This document shows, one piece after another, positions 1-10,983 of a DNA stretch of 64,000 nt; the stretch's first letter is position 1; each line of letters begins with the position of its first letter. The notes under the pieces are model-generated. The model was not told where the DNA came from. It saw only the letters and a list, made by a program, of their open reading frames with translations, and ran no database searches. The translations under genes were made by a program, and so were the position numbers. Source of the stretch: Streptomyces sp. Go-475 (GTDB lineage: Bacteria; Actinomycetota; Actinomycetes; Streptomycetales; Streptomycetaceae); the NCBI RefSeq assembly GCF_003330845.1, contig NZ_CP026121.1, positions 5,437,501-5,501,500 on the forward strand, written 5' to 3'.

Positions 1-1
1 C

Positions 2-814
2 GCGTCCGGCACCGCCTGGTGGCGGTCGGCGGCCACCTTCTTCATGCTCCAGTCCTGGGTCCCGGACTACACGACCAACTTCGCCGTGAACTCCCCGGGC
101 TGGTCGCTGTCCACCGAGGTCTTCTTCTACCTGTGCTTCCCGCTGCTGCACGCCGGGGTCCGGCGGATCGCCCCGCGGCGGCTGAAGTTCTGGATCGCGG
201 GTGTCATCGCCGGGGTGTTCGCCACCCCCTGGCTGGCCACCACCTTCATTCCGGCGGGCGACGTCTACATGTCGAACGAGCCCGGCGTCTCCGGACTGCA
301 CCTCTGGTTCGCCTACGTCTTCCCGCCGTCCCGGCTGCTCGACTTCCTGCTCGGCATCCTGGTCGCCCGGGCCGTCATGCTGGGCCGCTGGCGCGACATC
401 GGCCTCGTCTGGTCCGGCCTGCTGATGGTGGCCGGCTACGTGGTCGCCGAACTCCCCGGCGTGCCCTACCTCCTCGCCCAGCGCGCGGTCTGCCTCGTGC
501 CGTGCGTGCTGCTGATCGCGGCCGGAGCGCTGGCCGACGCGTCGGGCCGGCCGACCCCGTTCGCGAACCGCGCGATGACCTGGCTCGGCGAAGTCTCCTT
601 CGCCTTCTACCTGCTGCACTTCATCGTGCTCTCCGAGGCGCGGGAACTGCTCGGCGCCCGGCTGGAGTCCGGCTGGGCCGTGGCCGCGTTCGTCGTCGCC
701 GAATGCGCCGTCTCGGTCCTGCTGTCCTGGGCGATGTACGCCTGGGTGGAAAAGCCGCTGGTCCGCCGCTGGTCCCGCTCGCGGGCCAAGGCCCCCGCCG
801 CCGTGGCCGCCTGA
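2..814 (+). CDS. Acyltransferase family 3 membrane protein (5' partial)
   Basis: The reading frame is open to the window edge, so the N-terminus is missing; 270 residues are visible. The segment has alternating hydrophobic helices, a WSLSTEVFFYLCFP stretch, an FPPSRLLDFLLGIL stretch and a C-terminal WLGEVSFAFYLLHF segment followed by WVEKPLVRR. All of these are typical of acyltransferase 3 (OafA/NodX-like) integral membrane proteins, which transfer acyl groups to sugars or other membrane-accessible acceptors. A clear paralogue lies two genes downstream (2121-3335) with the same motifs in the same order. The two flank an MFS exporter, so they probably modify related substrates. The acceptor and acyl donor cannot be read from the sequence. 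Confidence 0.85.
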   Translation, partial: ASGTAWWRSAATFFMLQSWVPDYTTNFAVNSPGWSLSTEVFFYLCFPLLHAGVRRIAPRRLKFWIAGVIAGVFATPWLATTFIPAGDVYMSNEPGVSGLHLWFAYVFPPSRLLDFLLGILVARAVMLGRWRDIGLVWSGLLMVAGYVVAELPGVPYLLAQRAVCLVPCVLLIAAGALADASGRPTPFANRAMTWLGEVSFAFYLLHFIVLSEARELLGARLESGWAVAAFVVAECAVSVLLSWAMYAWVEKPLVRRWSRSRAKAPAAVAA

Positions 815-917
815 CCCGGCGACCACCCGATGCCGTGACCCCGCCCCCCCGCGCCCGCCCCCGCGCCCGCCGCCCGGGCGCGGTGACCGACACCCCGCAC
901 GATTCGAAGGTGCCCCC

Positions 918-2114
918 ATGCCGTTCCGACTCGCCGCGCTGATCCTCGCGATCTTCTGCGTCGGCACCGCGGAGCTCTCGCCCAGCGGGATGCTGGACGA
1001 CCTCTCCACCGACCTCAGCGTGAGCCTGGCCTCGGCCGGCCTGCTGGTGACCGCGTACGCGTTGACGATGGTGGTCGGTGGCCCGCTGGTCACCGCGCTC
1101 ACCACCCGCGTCCCCCGCAAGCTGTTGCTGGTGGGCCTGCTGACCGCCTTCGTCCTGGGCAACGTCGTCTGCGCCCTGGCGTCGGGTTTCGGCATGCTGA
1201 TGGCGGGCCGGGTGCTGACCGCGGTCGTGCACGGCACCTTCATGGCGGTGTGCGTCGTGACCGCCGGTGACATGGCCGGCGAGGGCAAGGGGGGCGCCGC
1301 CGTCGCGGCCACTCAGCTCGGGATCAACCTCGCCACCGTGCTCGGTGTCCCCATGGGCTCCTTCCTCGCCCAGCACTACGACTGGCGGGCCCCGTTCGCC
1401 CTCGTCGCGGCGCTGGCCGCGGTGGCCATCGTCCTGATCCTCGCCTGGGTCCCCGGCACGCCCGCCCCGACGGTCACGGCGGCCCATGAGGCGCGGGTGT
1501 TCCGCCGCCCGGCCGTCTGGGGCACCGTGGGCGCCACGGTCCTGTGCTCCGGCGGGATGTTCACCCTGATCACCTACATGGTGCCGCTGCTGACCGGCGT
1601 CGGCCACCTGCCGCGGCACTGGGTCCCGGCCGTGCTCCTCGCCTACGGGGTGGGCTCCATCGTGGGCAATCTGCTCGGCGGGCGGTACGCGGACCGCGGA
1701 GTCGACCGGGCGGTGGGGCGGATCTCCTGGATCCTGGTGGCCGCCTGCCTGCTCTGCTGGCTCCTCGCGCCCCACGCGGCGGGCGGTGCCCTCGCCCTCG
1801 TGGTGTTCTCGCTCGCCACCTTCGCCCTGATCCCCGGACTCCAGACCAAGGTGCTCGCCGAGGCGGCCGACGCGCCGACGCTGTCGCTCACCGCCAACAT
1901 GTCCGCCTTCGGGCTGGGTGCCGCACTCGGGTCGTGGATCGGTGGTCTGCTCACCGACTCCGGCCTCGGCACCCGTGGCGTGCCCCTCGGGGCGGCCGCG
2001 CTCACCGCCTCGGGCGCGCTGCTCGTGCTCGCCCTGCGCCGCGCGGCCCGCCGTGCCCCGGCCGTCCTTCCCGCGAACGACCGCCCGCTCGCCGTCTCCA
2101 CCGCCGAGAAATGA
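918..2114 (+). CDS. MFS transporter, DHA1-type (AraJ/chloramphenicol-efflux-like)
   Basis: This 398-residue polytopic protein has about 12 hydrophobic segments. It starts directly with TM1 (LAALILAIFCVGTAELSPSG), a pattern seen in AraJ/Cmx-type DHA1 drug exporters. The TM2-TM3 loop carries the MFS signature region ending TTRVPRKLLLVG. ATG 918 follows an AAGG Shine-Dalgarno by 8 nt. Only 6 nt separate its stop from the GTG of the next acyltransferase, so the two are very likely cotranscribed and translationally coupled. Efflux of an acylated product is plausible from context, but the substrate is unknown. Confidence 0.85.
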   Translation: MPFRLAALILAIFCVGTAELSPSGMLDDLSTDLSVSLASAGLLVTAYALTMVVGGPLVTALTTRVPRKLLLVGLLTAFVLGNVVCALASGFGMLMAGRVLTAVVHGTFMAVCVVTAGDMAGEGKGGAAVAATQLGINLATVLGVPMGSFLAQHYDWRAPFALVAALAAVAIVLILAWVPGTPAPTVTAAHEARVFRRPAVWGTVGATVLCSGGMFTLITYMVPLLTGVGHLPRHWVPAVLLAYGVGSIVGNLLGGRYADRGVDRAVGRISWILVAACLLCWLLAPHAAGGALALVVFSLATFALIPGLQTKVLAEAADAPTLSLTANMSAFGLGAALGSWIGGLLTDSGLGTRGVPLGAAALTASGALLVLALRRAARRAPAVLPANDRPLAVSTAEK

Positions 2115-2120
2115 GTTGCC

Positions 2121-3335
2121 GTGACCGCACCACTGCACGCCCCGCCCGGCCCCCGTCCCGGCCGTGCCCCCCTTGAGGACCCGGTCAGACGCCCGGCACC
2201 CCTGCCGTCGCTGACGGGCCTGCGCTTCATCGCCGCCGTCCTGGTCTTCTTCTTCCACTCCTCCTTCTTCGAGCCGCTGACGAACCCCTTCGCGGACCGC
2301 GGTTTGGCCGAGGGATTCCAGTGGCTGTTCAGCAAGGCGGGCTGGATGGGGGTCTCCTTCTTCTTCGTGCTGAGCGGCTTCGTCCTGACCTGGTCGAGCC
2401 GACGGGACGACACGGTCACCGGGTTCTGGCGCCGCCGGCTCCTCAAGATCTTCCCCAACCACATCGCCATGTGGGCCCTGGCGATGCTGCTCTTCGCCGG
2501 GGCGGCGACCCCGCTCACCGCGTGGCTGCCGAACCTGTTCCTGGTCCACTCCTGGTTCCCGCAGCACGACATCTACATCAGCGTCAACGCACCGAGCTGG
2601 TCGCTCTGCAGCGAGCTGCTGTTCTACCTGCTCTTCCCGTTCCTCATCGGGCCGGTGCGGCGCATCCGGACGGAGCGGCTGTGGGGGTGGGCCGCTGCCA
2701 TGGTGGCCGGCATGGTCGCCCTGGAGTTCGCCGTCGACCTGCTGGTGCCGGCCCAGCCGCGCACCCCCGAGGGATTCCCCATCTCCTCGCTCCAGTTCTG
2801 GCTCGGCTACAACTTCCCCCCGGGCCGCCTCTTCGAGTTCGTCCTCGGCATGCTGCTGGCCCGGCTGGTGCTGGCGGGCCGGTTCCCGCGCGTTCCCCTC
2901 GCCGGCGCGCTCGCGCTGGCCGTGGGCGGCTACGCGCTGGCGCTGAACGTGCCGTTCCTGTACGGGTTCACCGTGGCCACCATCGTCCCGGTCGGTGTGC
3001 TGGTGTGCGCGGTGGCGACGGCCGACATCCGCGGCGAGCGCACCCTGCTGAGCGGCCGCGTGATGCGGTGGCTGGGGGAGGTGTCCTTCGGCTTCTACCT
3101 CGCCCAGTACGTCGTCCTCTACTACGGCCGCACCTACGTGCTGCACGACCGGACCTACGGGCTGGTCGGCGGCGTGCTCGAACTGCTCGTCCTGCTGCTC
3201 GTCACGCTGGCGCTGGGCTGGCTGCTGATGGTGTGCGTCGAACGTCCCGTCATGCGCCGCTGGGCCCGGCCCCGCGGGAGGCGCCGGCCCCTGGAGCCGA
3301 ACGCAGTTCCCGCAGACCACGGGAGAGCGCCATGA
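2121..3335 (+). CDS. Acyltransferase family 3 membrane protein
   Basis: This full-length acyltransferase-3 protein has 404 residues. It begins with a Pro-rich cytoplasmic leader and then LPSLTGLRFIAAVLVFFFHS, where His46 occupies the conserved acyltransferase-3 histidine position. This is followed by VSFFFVLSGFVLTW, WSLCSELLFYLLFP and the C-terminal WLGEVSFGFYLAQY and ERPVMRRW. About ten hydrophobic helices are visible. GTG 2121 lies 6 nt after the MFS stop. It is paralogous to the partial protein at 2-814. Its 3' end overlaps the convergent gene 3250-4473 by 86 nt, so the last ~28 residues (Arg/Pro-rich, beyond the final helix) share DNA with that gene. Confidence 0.88.
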   Translation: MTAPLHAPPGPRPGRAPLEDPVRRPAPLPSLTGLRFIAAVLVFFFHSSFFEPLTNPFADRGLAEGFQWLFSKAGWMGVSFFFVLSGFVLTWSSRRDDTVTGFWRRRLLKIFPNHIAMWALAMLLFAGAATPLTAWLPNLFLVHSWFPQHDIYISVNAPSWSLCSELLFYLLFPFLIGPVRRIRTERLWGWAAAMVAGMVALEFAVDLLVPAQPRTPEGFPISSLQFWLGYNFPPGRLFEFVLGMLLARLVLAGRFPRVPLAGALALAVGGYALALNVPFLYGFTVATIVPVGVLVCAVATADIRGERTLLSGRVMRWLGEVSFGFYLAQYVVLYYGRTYVLHDRTYGLVGGVLELLVLLLVTLALGWLLMVCVERPVMRRWARPRGRRRPLEPNAVPADHGRAP

Positions 3336-4473
3336 GGCCGGCCAGGTCGCTCTCGTAGTCGGCGTCGTGGCCGGCCCCCGGCGCCAGGAAGGCCGGTGTG
3401 GCCGGCGCCGCGGTACCGGCACGGTCCGCCTCACCGCGCAGTCGCAGGGCCCGGTCCACCAGCCGCACGAGGTCCGGCCCGGCGTTCTCCCCGGCCGCCC
3501 CGTGCGACTCCGCCTCCTCGGAGGCGAGGTGCAGATAGGGGCTGAGCCGGGTGAGGCCGTCCCGGCACTCCACGTATCTGCGGTACACGGCCGAGGTGTA
3601 GTCCAGCGGCGGCAGCCACCGGCGGCCCCGGGGCTGGTCCAGGACCAGCTCGGGATAGAAGGCGACGAGCCGCTGCCACAGCTCGGCCAGCTCGCGGAAC
3701 CGGCTCCGGTGGACGGCGCGCTCCCGCAGGAACTGGGCGGCGCTCGCGAAGCACGGGATGCTCAGCCCGGCGCACACCGCGATGGTGGCCACCTGGCCGA
3801 GGAGGAAGATGTCGGTATAGGTGAAGTGGTGCCCGTACCCGCGGCAGGCACGGCAGTTGACCCACAGGATCCGCAGGACGCAGCTGAGGGAGAGCGCGAG
3901 CAGGCCGACGGAGACGATGCTCAGGGACACCTGCCGCATCAGCCGGCCGCGCCGGGCGTGCCACGCGGCGAGCACCCCGCACGCGGCGTAGCCGAAGACC
4001 AGATAGACACCGCCGATGTCGTAGAAGGCGCGCACCCGCCAGTCGTCCAGGTACGGCAGCGTGAAGGTGTGGTCGCGCAGGCGCGGCGGCATCAGCGCGG
4101 TCACGAGGACCATCGCCGTGAAGCAGGACAGGCACATCACCACCTCCGGCCTCGTCCACAGCGTCCGGCGCTGCAGCGGGCGCTCGCGCAGGAAGCCGAC
4201 CATGAGGCACAGCCCGGTGAAGAACGCCAGGTTGTACGCGAGCTTCGTGGCTCCGGTGAAGAGCAGGCCGTCCAGGAGTGCCGTGTCCCACAGCTGGCTC
4301 AGCACGTTCCCGGTGCCCAGCAGGAGGAGCGACAGGCACAGGTGCAGCCGCAGGGGCGCCCGGAAGCGCTGCCGGATCAGCGGCGGAAGCGTCCACGCCG
4401 TGCCCCCGAGCAGCGTGACGACCGCCAGCACGTTCACGAACTTCACATCAGCCAGCCACCAACGCACGGTCAC
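3250..4473 (-). CDS. MAB_1171c-like (DUF6545-type) integral membrane protein
   Basis: This 407-residue protein has about seven hydrophobic helices in its first ~240 residues, then a hydrophilic C-terminal third containing a conserved-looking ELWQRLVAFYPEL segment. That layout and length match the actinobacterial MAB_1171c 'putative transporter' family, whose function is not established. The GTG at 4473 is the first usable start, and no strong Shine-Dalgarno is visible. The gene points against the acyltransferase operon and overlaps its 3' end. MAB_1171c genes often sit beside small regulators or peptidase genes, but none is present here. Family assignment is from architecture and motif memory only. 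Confidence 0.62.
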   Translation of the reverse strand: MTVRWWLADVKFVNVLAVVTLLGGTAWTLPPLIRQRFRAPLRLHLCLSLLLLGTGNVLSQLWDTALLDGLLFTGATKLAYNLAFFTGLCLMVGFLRERPLQRRTLWTRPEVVMCLSCFTAMVLVTALMPPRLRDHTFTLPYLDDWRVRAFYDIGGVYLVFGYAACGVLAAWHARRGRLMRQVSLSIVSVGLLALSLSCVLRILWVNCRACRGYGHHFTYTDIFLLGQVATIAVCAGLSIPCFASAAQFLRERAVHRSRFRELAELWQRLVAFYPELVLDQPRGRRWLPPLDYTSAVYRRYVECRDGLTRLSPYLHLASEEAESHGAAGENAGPDLVRLVDRALRLRGEADRAGTAAPATPAFLAPGAGHDADYESDLAGLMALSRGLRELRSAPGAGASRGAGPSGA

Positions 4474-4703
4474 GGTACGGCGACCGGAACATCACGGTGG
4501 GTGACGACGTCGAAGCGCCTCACTGATCCGAACACGCGTCCCCCTGTTCGCAGAACCCATTACGAGGCCACATCACGACGCGTCTTCGAGCCCATGCCGA
4601 CCACCGAGCAACCTACGGCGGCCCCACGGCGGACGGCAAACCAGCCCGTGGGCCGTCCCGTGGCGCGTGGGCGGGGCGCGGGCGGGTGCGCAAGGATGGA
4701 GGC

Positions 4704-6737
<2,034 letters not shown>

Positions 6738-6824
6738 CGACGCGAATCAACGGAAACACGCTCTTTATCGGAACAGCCCCCAGACTTCACAGTTCCCCCT
6801 TAATCTCTGCACAGTGCGCGACGG

Positions 6825-8147
6825 ATGGGACGGTCGCGACAGGGGGTTCTTGGATCTGGGGGGATCTGTTTGCTGACGTCTGTCTTCATCGCTGCCGTTT
6901 CACTGGCCCTGTTCTGGATGGCGGCGTTCACCCTGTGGTGGCAGATGCACGCCTGGCGCACGCCGGAAGTGCTCGCCTCCACCCGGTTCAGCAGTCCGGA
7001 CGGGAACGAGCACGTCTCCTTCTCGCTGCTGCTGCCCGCCCGGCACGAACAGGCGGTGCTGGACCACACGATCCAGCGCCTGCTGGAGTCGAGCCACACC
7101 GACTTCGAGATCATCGTGATCGTCGGGCACGACGACCCGGAGACCACCGCGGTGGCCGAGGCGGCCGCCGCGCGTGACCGGCGGGTCCGGGTCGTCGTCG
7201 ACACGCACGAGAAGAAGAACAAGCCGAAGGCCATGAACACGGCCCTGCCGCACTGCCGCGGTGACGTCGTCGGCGTGTTCGACGCGGAGGACCAGGTCCA
7301 CCCCGAGCTGCTCGCGCACGTCGACCACGCCTTCCGTACCACCGGCGCCGACGTCGTCCAGGGCGGGGTGCAGCTGATCAACTTCCACTCCAGCTGGTAC
7401 AGCCTGCGCAACTGCCTGGAGTACTTCTTCTGGTTCCGCTCGCGGCTCCACCTGCACGCGCAGAAAGGTTTCATTCCGCTGGGCGGCAACACCGTCTTCG
7501 TCCGCACCGGCGTCCTGCGGGAAGCCGGCGGCTGGGACCCGAACTGCCTCGCCGAGGACTGCGACCTGGGCGTGCGCCTGTCCAGCGTCGGCAAGAAGGT
7601 CGTCGTCGCCTACGACTCCGACATGGTGACCCGGGAGGAGACCCCCGGCTCGCTGATGTCCCTGCTGAAGCAGCGCACCCGCTGGAACCAGGGGTTCCTC
7701 CAGGTGTACCGGAAGAAGGACTGGAAGCAACTGCCCACCCTCGGGCAGCGCCTCCTCGCCCGCTACACCCTGATGACGCCGTTCATGCAGGCCTTCACCG
7801 GCCTGATCATCCCGCTCAACGTGGCGATCGCGCTCTTCCTGGACGTGCCCGTCGGCATCGCCTTCATCACCTTCCTGCCGGCCGTCACCGCCCTGGTCAC
7901 CTTCGTCTTCGAGATCGTCGGACTGCACGACTTCGGCAAGCAGTACGGCCTGCGCGTCCGCTTCGCGCACTACCTGAAGCTGATCCTGGGCGGCCCCTTC
8001 TACCAGGTCCTGCTCGCCGGGGCGGCCGTCCGTGCCGTCTGGCGCGAGCAGCGCGGCCGCAACGACTGGGAGCTGACCACGCACGTCGGCGCGCACCTCA
8101 CCCGGGCCGAAGCGAGCCGTGAGACCCGAGAGGACGTTCCCGCGTGA
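6825..8147 (+). CDS. Processive family 2 glycosyltransferase (cellulose/hyaluronan-synthase-like)
   Basis: The protein has 440 residues: an N-terminal membrane helix, a cytosolic GT-A domain and three to four C-terminal helices. Visible GT2 motifs include LLPARHEQ, the VFDAEDQ metal/nucleotide-sugar site, LGGNTVFVR, the acceptor-site AEDCDLG and QRTRWNQG, the Q(Q/R)xRW signature of processive synthases. This predicts polymerisation of a beta-linked glycan at the membrane. ATG 6825 has no obvious ribosome site. TTG 6870 lies 5 nt after GGGGGGA and may be the real start, giving 425 residues. It is the first gene of a four-gene operon with 4-nt overlaps (8144, 9790, 10980). The polymer's identity is not determinable from sequence. 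Confidence 0.87.
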   Translation: MGRSRQGVLGSGGICLLTSVFIAAVSLALFWMAAFTLWWQMHAWRTPEVLASTRFSSPDGNEHVSFSLLLPARHEQAVLDHTIQRLLESSHTDFEIIVIVGHDDPETTAVAEAAAARDRRVRVVVDTHEKKNKPKAMNTALPHCRGDVVGVFDAEDQVHPELLAHVDHAFRTTGADVVQGGVQLINFHSSWYSLRNCLEYFFWFRSRLHLHAQKGFIPLGGNTVFVRTGVLREAGGWDPNCLAEDCDLGVRLSSVGKKVVVAYDSDMVTREETPGSLMSLLKQRTRWNQGFLQVYRKKDWKQLPTLGQRLLARYTLMTPFMQAFTGLIIPLNVAIALFLDVPVGIAFITFLPAVTALVTFVFEIVGLHDFGKQYGLRVRFAHYLKLILGGPFYQVLLAGAAVRAVWREQRGRNDWELTTHVGAHLTRAEASRETREDVPA

Positions 8148-9793
8148 CCTCCACCCTTCCCGCGGCGACCACACCGAAGATCCCCGCGCAGCGCGGGCCC
8201 GCGCCCCGCACCGGTGCGCACCGACGCGTCGAGCCGCCCAGCCGGCTGCGCTCCTCCCGCTCCGACCTGCTCCTGTGCGGTGTCCTCCTCGTGGCGATCC
8301 TCGTCGTGCAGGGCTGGAACATCGCCGACTACCCGGCGCTCAGCGACGACGAGGGCACCTACCTCGCCCAGGCCTGGTCGGTCCAGCAGGGCAACGGCCT
8401 CGCCCACTACACCTACTGGTACGACCACCCGCCGCTGGGCTGGATCCAGATCGCCGTACTGACCTGGATCCCGGCGCTGATCAGCCCCGAGTCGATGACC
8501 GTGAGCACCATGCGCGCCGCGATGCTGGTGATCAGCGGCATCAGCGCGGTCCTCGTCTACGTCCTGGGCCGGCGTCTCGCCCTGCCCCGCTGGGCCGCCG
8601 CGCTCGGCATGGTCTTCTTCGGCCTCTCGCCGCTCGCGGTCGTCCTCCAGCGGGAGATCTTCCTCGACAACCTCGCGGTGATGTGGACGCTGCTGGCCTT
8701 CACGCTGGCCGCGTCCCCGAGCCGCCACCTCTGGCACCACTTCGGCGCGGGCATCGCGGCCGCCACGGCCGTCCTCACCAAGGAGACGATGCTCGTCGTC
8801 CTGCCCGCCCTGTTCCTCACCATGTGGCGGCACAGCCACAAGGACACCCGCAAGTTCGCCCTCACCGGCGCCGTCACGGCCTGCGCCCTGATCGGCTTCT
8901 CCTACCCGCTGTTCGCCCTGCTCAAGGGGGAGCTGCTGCCGGGCAGCGGGCACGTCTCCCTCTGGGACGGCGTCAAGTACCAGATGACCCGGCCCGGTTC
9001 GGGCTTCATCCTGGACCAGGGCTCCGGCTCCTGGGGCGTGCTCCAGTCGTGGCTGTACTACGACAAGATCCTGCCCCTCGGCGGCCTCGCGGGCGCCCTG
9101 CTGCTGCTCGCCACCTGGCGCTGGTCGGTCACCGCCCGCGCCCTGGCCGGACCCGCCCTGGCCGTCGCGATCCTCGCCGCGCTGGCGCTGCGCCCGAACG
9201 GCTACCTGCCCGCGATGTACGTCATCCAGGCCCTGCCGTTCCTCGCGCTGGTCCTCGCCGGAGGAACCGCCTCCGTCGCCCACGCGGTGCTGAGCCGCTG
9301 GCGCTCCGAGGCGGAGAAACGGTACGTCAGCGTGGGCCGGTACGCGCTCGCCACGGTCCTCGCCCTGGCCGCCGGCGCCTACGTCGTCCCGCACTGGTAC
9401 GACGGCGCCCGCACGGCCGTCACCACCGACGCCAACGCCCCCTACAAGGCCGCCTCCAAGTGGCTCGCCACCGAGGTCGAGGACCCGGAGCGCACCCGCG
9501 TGCTGGTCGACGACGCCCTCTGGCTCGACCTGGTGCACCAGGGCTACGAGCCCGGACTCGGCGTCATCTGGTTCTACAAGGCCGACCTGGACCCGGCGGT
9601 GACGAAGACGATGCCGCGCGGCTGGAAGGACCTGGACTACGTCGTCGCCTCCCCGACCGTGCGGCGGGACGCGGCCGACCTGCCCAACGTCAAGGCCGCC
9701 ATGGAGCACTCGGAACCGGTCGCCACCTTCGGCACCGGCCCGGACCGCATCGAGATCCGCCAGATACAGACGTCCGCCGGAGGCGCGCGATGA
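8144..9793 (+). CDS. Family 39-type membrane glycosyltransferase (PMT/ArnT-like)
   Basis: This 549-residue polytopic protein has a long first extracytoplasmic loop carrying SDDEGTYLAQAWSVQ and WYDHPPLGWIQ. The acidic pair and the following HPP are hallmarks of PMT_2/ArnT-type enzymes that use polyprenyl-phosphate-linked sugars on the outer face of the membrane. About ten helices are followed by an extracytoplasmic tail of about 120 residues. Start GTG 8144 overlaps the upstream stop by four bases (GTGA). The next gene encodes a Dol-P-Man-synthase-like enzyme, which would supply the lipid-linked sugar. A mannosyltransferase role is likely but inferred. Confidence 0.85.
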   Translation: MTSTLPAATTPKIPAQRGPAPRTGAHRRVEPPSRLRSSRSDLLLCGVLLVAILVVQGWNIADYPALSDDEGTYLAQAWSVQQGNGLAHYTYWYDHPPLGWIQIAVLTWIPALISPESMTVSTMRAAMLVISGISAVLVYVLGRRLALPRWAAALGMVFFGLSPLAVVLQREIFLDNLAVMWTLLAFTLAASPSRHLWHHFGAGIAAATAVLTKETMLVVLPALFLTMWRHSHKDTRKFALTGAVTACALIGFSYPLFALLKGELLPGSGHVSLWDGVKYQMTRPGSGFILDQGSGSWGVLQSWLYYDKILPLGGLAGALLLLATWRWSVTARALAGPALAVAILAALALRPNGYLPAMYVIQALPFLALVLAGGTASVAHAVLSRWRSEAEKRYVSVGRYALATVLALAAGAYVVPHWYDGARTAVTTDANAPYKAASKWLATEVEDPERTRVLVDDALWLDLVHQGYEPGLGVIWFYKADLDPAVTKTMPRGWKDLDYVVASPTVRRDAADLPNVKAAMEHSEPVATFGTGPDRIEIRQIQTSAGGAR

Positions 9794-10983
9794 GCCAGGA
9801 GTCCACCGTCCCCGGCGAGGTCGTCGAGACCGCCGAGATCCCCGAACCGGGCGCCGTCACCATCGTCGTACCGACGTTCAACGAGTCGGCGAACGTGCGG
9901 CAGCTGCTGCGCCAGATCACCGAGGCCGTCCCCGCCCGGGTGCCCTGCGAGGTGCTCTTCGTGGACGACTCCACCGACGACACGCCCGAGGTCATCGAGA
10001 AGGCGGCGCAGGACTGCCCGTTCCCGGTGACCGTGCTGCACCGCGAGGAGCCGGTGGGCGGGCTCGGGGGCGCGGTCGTCGAGGGGCTGAAGGCGGCCAC
10101 GTCCGACTGGATCGTCGTCATGGACGGCGACTGCCAGCACCCGCCGTCCCTGGTGCCCGACCTGGTCGCCACCGGCGAACGGGCCAACGCCGGGCTGGTC
10201 GTCGCCTCCCGGTACATCAAGGGCGGCAGCCGGGCCGGGCTCGCGGGCAGCTACCGGGTGGCCGTCTCCCGCGGGGCGACCTGGCTGACCAAGGCACTCT
10301 TCCCGCGCCGGCTGCACGGCATCAGCGACCCGATGAGCGGCTTCTTCGCGATCCGCCGCAGCGCGGTCACGGCCGAGGTGCTCCAGCCGCTCGGCTACAA
10401 GATCCTCCTCGAACTGGCCGTCCGCAGCCGCCCGCGCACGGTCACCGAGGTGCCGTTCGTCTTCCAGGACCGTTTCGCGGGGGAGTCCAAGTCGACCGCG
10501 CAGGAGGGCCTGCGCTTCCTGCGGCACCTGGCCGGGCTGCGGGCCGCCTCGCCGGTCGCGCGGATGATCGGCTTCGGTCTGATCGGGCTGACCGGCTTCG
10601 TCCCGAACCTGCTCGGCCTGTGGGCGCTGACGGCCGTCGGCATGCACTACGTGCCGGCGGAGATCCTCGCCAACCAGCTCGGCGTCGCCTGGAACTTCGT
10701 GCTCATCGAGCACCTGCTGTTCCGCGAGCGGCGCCGGCACCGGCGCTGGTGGGACCGGGCCGGGCGGTTCGCGCTGCTCGCCAACGCCGATCTGGTGCTG
10801 CGCATCCCGCTGATCGCCGTGTTCGTGCACCAGCTGCACCTGGGCGTGCTGTCCGCCACCGCGCTCGCGCTGGTGACGACGTTCGTCCTGCGCTTCGTGG
10901 CGACCGAAGCGCTGGTCTACCTGCCGCGCCGGGCCGGTGAGAAGCCCGAGCGCGACGGCCGCACCGCGAGGAGAGCCGTGTGA
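9790..10983 (+). CDS. Dolichol-phosphate-mannose-synthase-like GT2 fused to GtrA domain
   Basis: The protein has 397 residues. Residues ~20-250 form a GT2 domain with VTIVVPTFNESANV, EVLFVDDSTDDT and the MDGDCQHPP metal-binding motif of polyprenyl-phosphate mannosyl/glucosyltransferases. Residues ~255-385 contain four helices of GtrA type, a domain linked to flipping or anchoring lipid-linked sugars. ATG 9790 overlaps the upstream stop (ATGA), and its own stop overlaps the next GTG. Together with the preceding GT39 protein it forms a donor-synthesis plus donor-use pair. The sugar is probably mannose by family but could be glucose. Confidence 0.87.
   Translation: MSQESTVPGEVVETAEIPEPGAVTIVVPTFNESANVRQLLRQITEAVPARVPCEVLFVDDSTDDTPEVIEKAAQDCPFPVTVLHREEPVGGLGGAVVEGLKAATSDWIVVMDGDCQHPPSLVPDLVATGERANAGLVVASRYIKGGSRAGLAGSYRVAVSRGATWLTKALFPRRLHGISDPMSGFFAIRRSAVTAEVLQPLGYKILLELAVRSRPRTVTEVPFVFQDRFAGESKSTAQEGLRFLRHLAGLRAASPVARMIGFGLIGLTGFVPNLLGLWALTAVGMHYVPAEILANQLGVAWNFVLIEHLLFRERRRHRRWWDRAGRFALLANADLVLRIPLIAVFVHQLHLGVLSATALALVTTFVLRFVATEALVYLPRRAGEKPERDGRTARRAV

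Noticed and set aside
621..3434. A 937-codon open frame on the minus strand
   Set aside because: It lies opposite three well-supported plus-strand genes and its product is His/Arg/Gly/Asp-rich low complexity. In high-GC DNA such antisense frames arise from GC3 bias.
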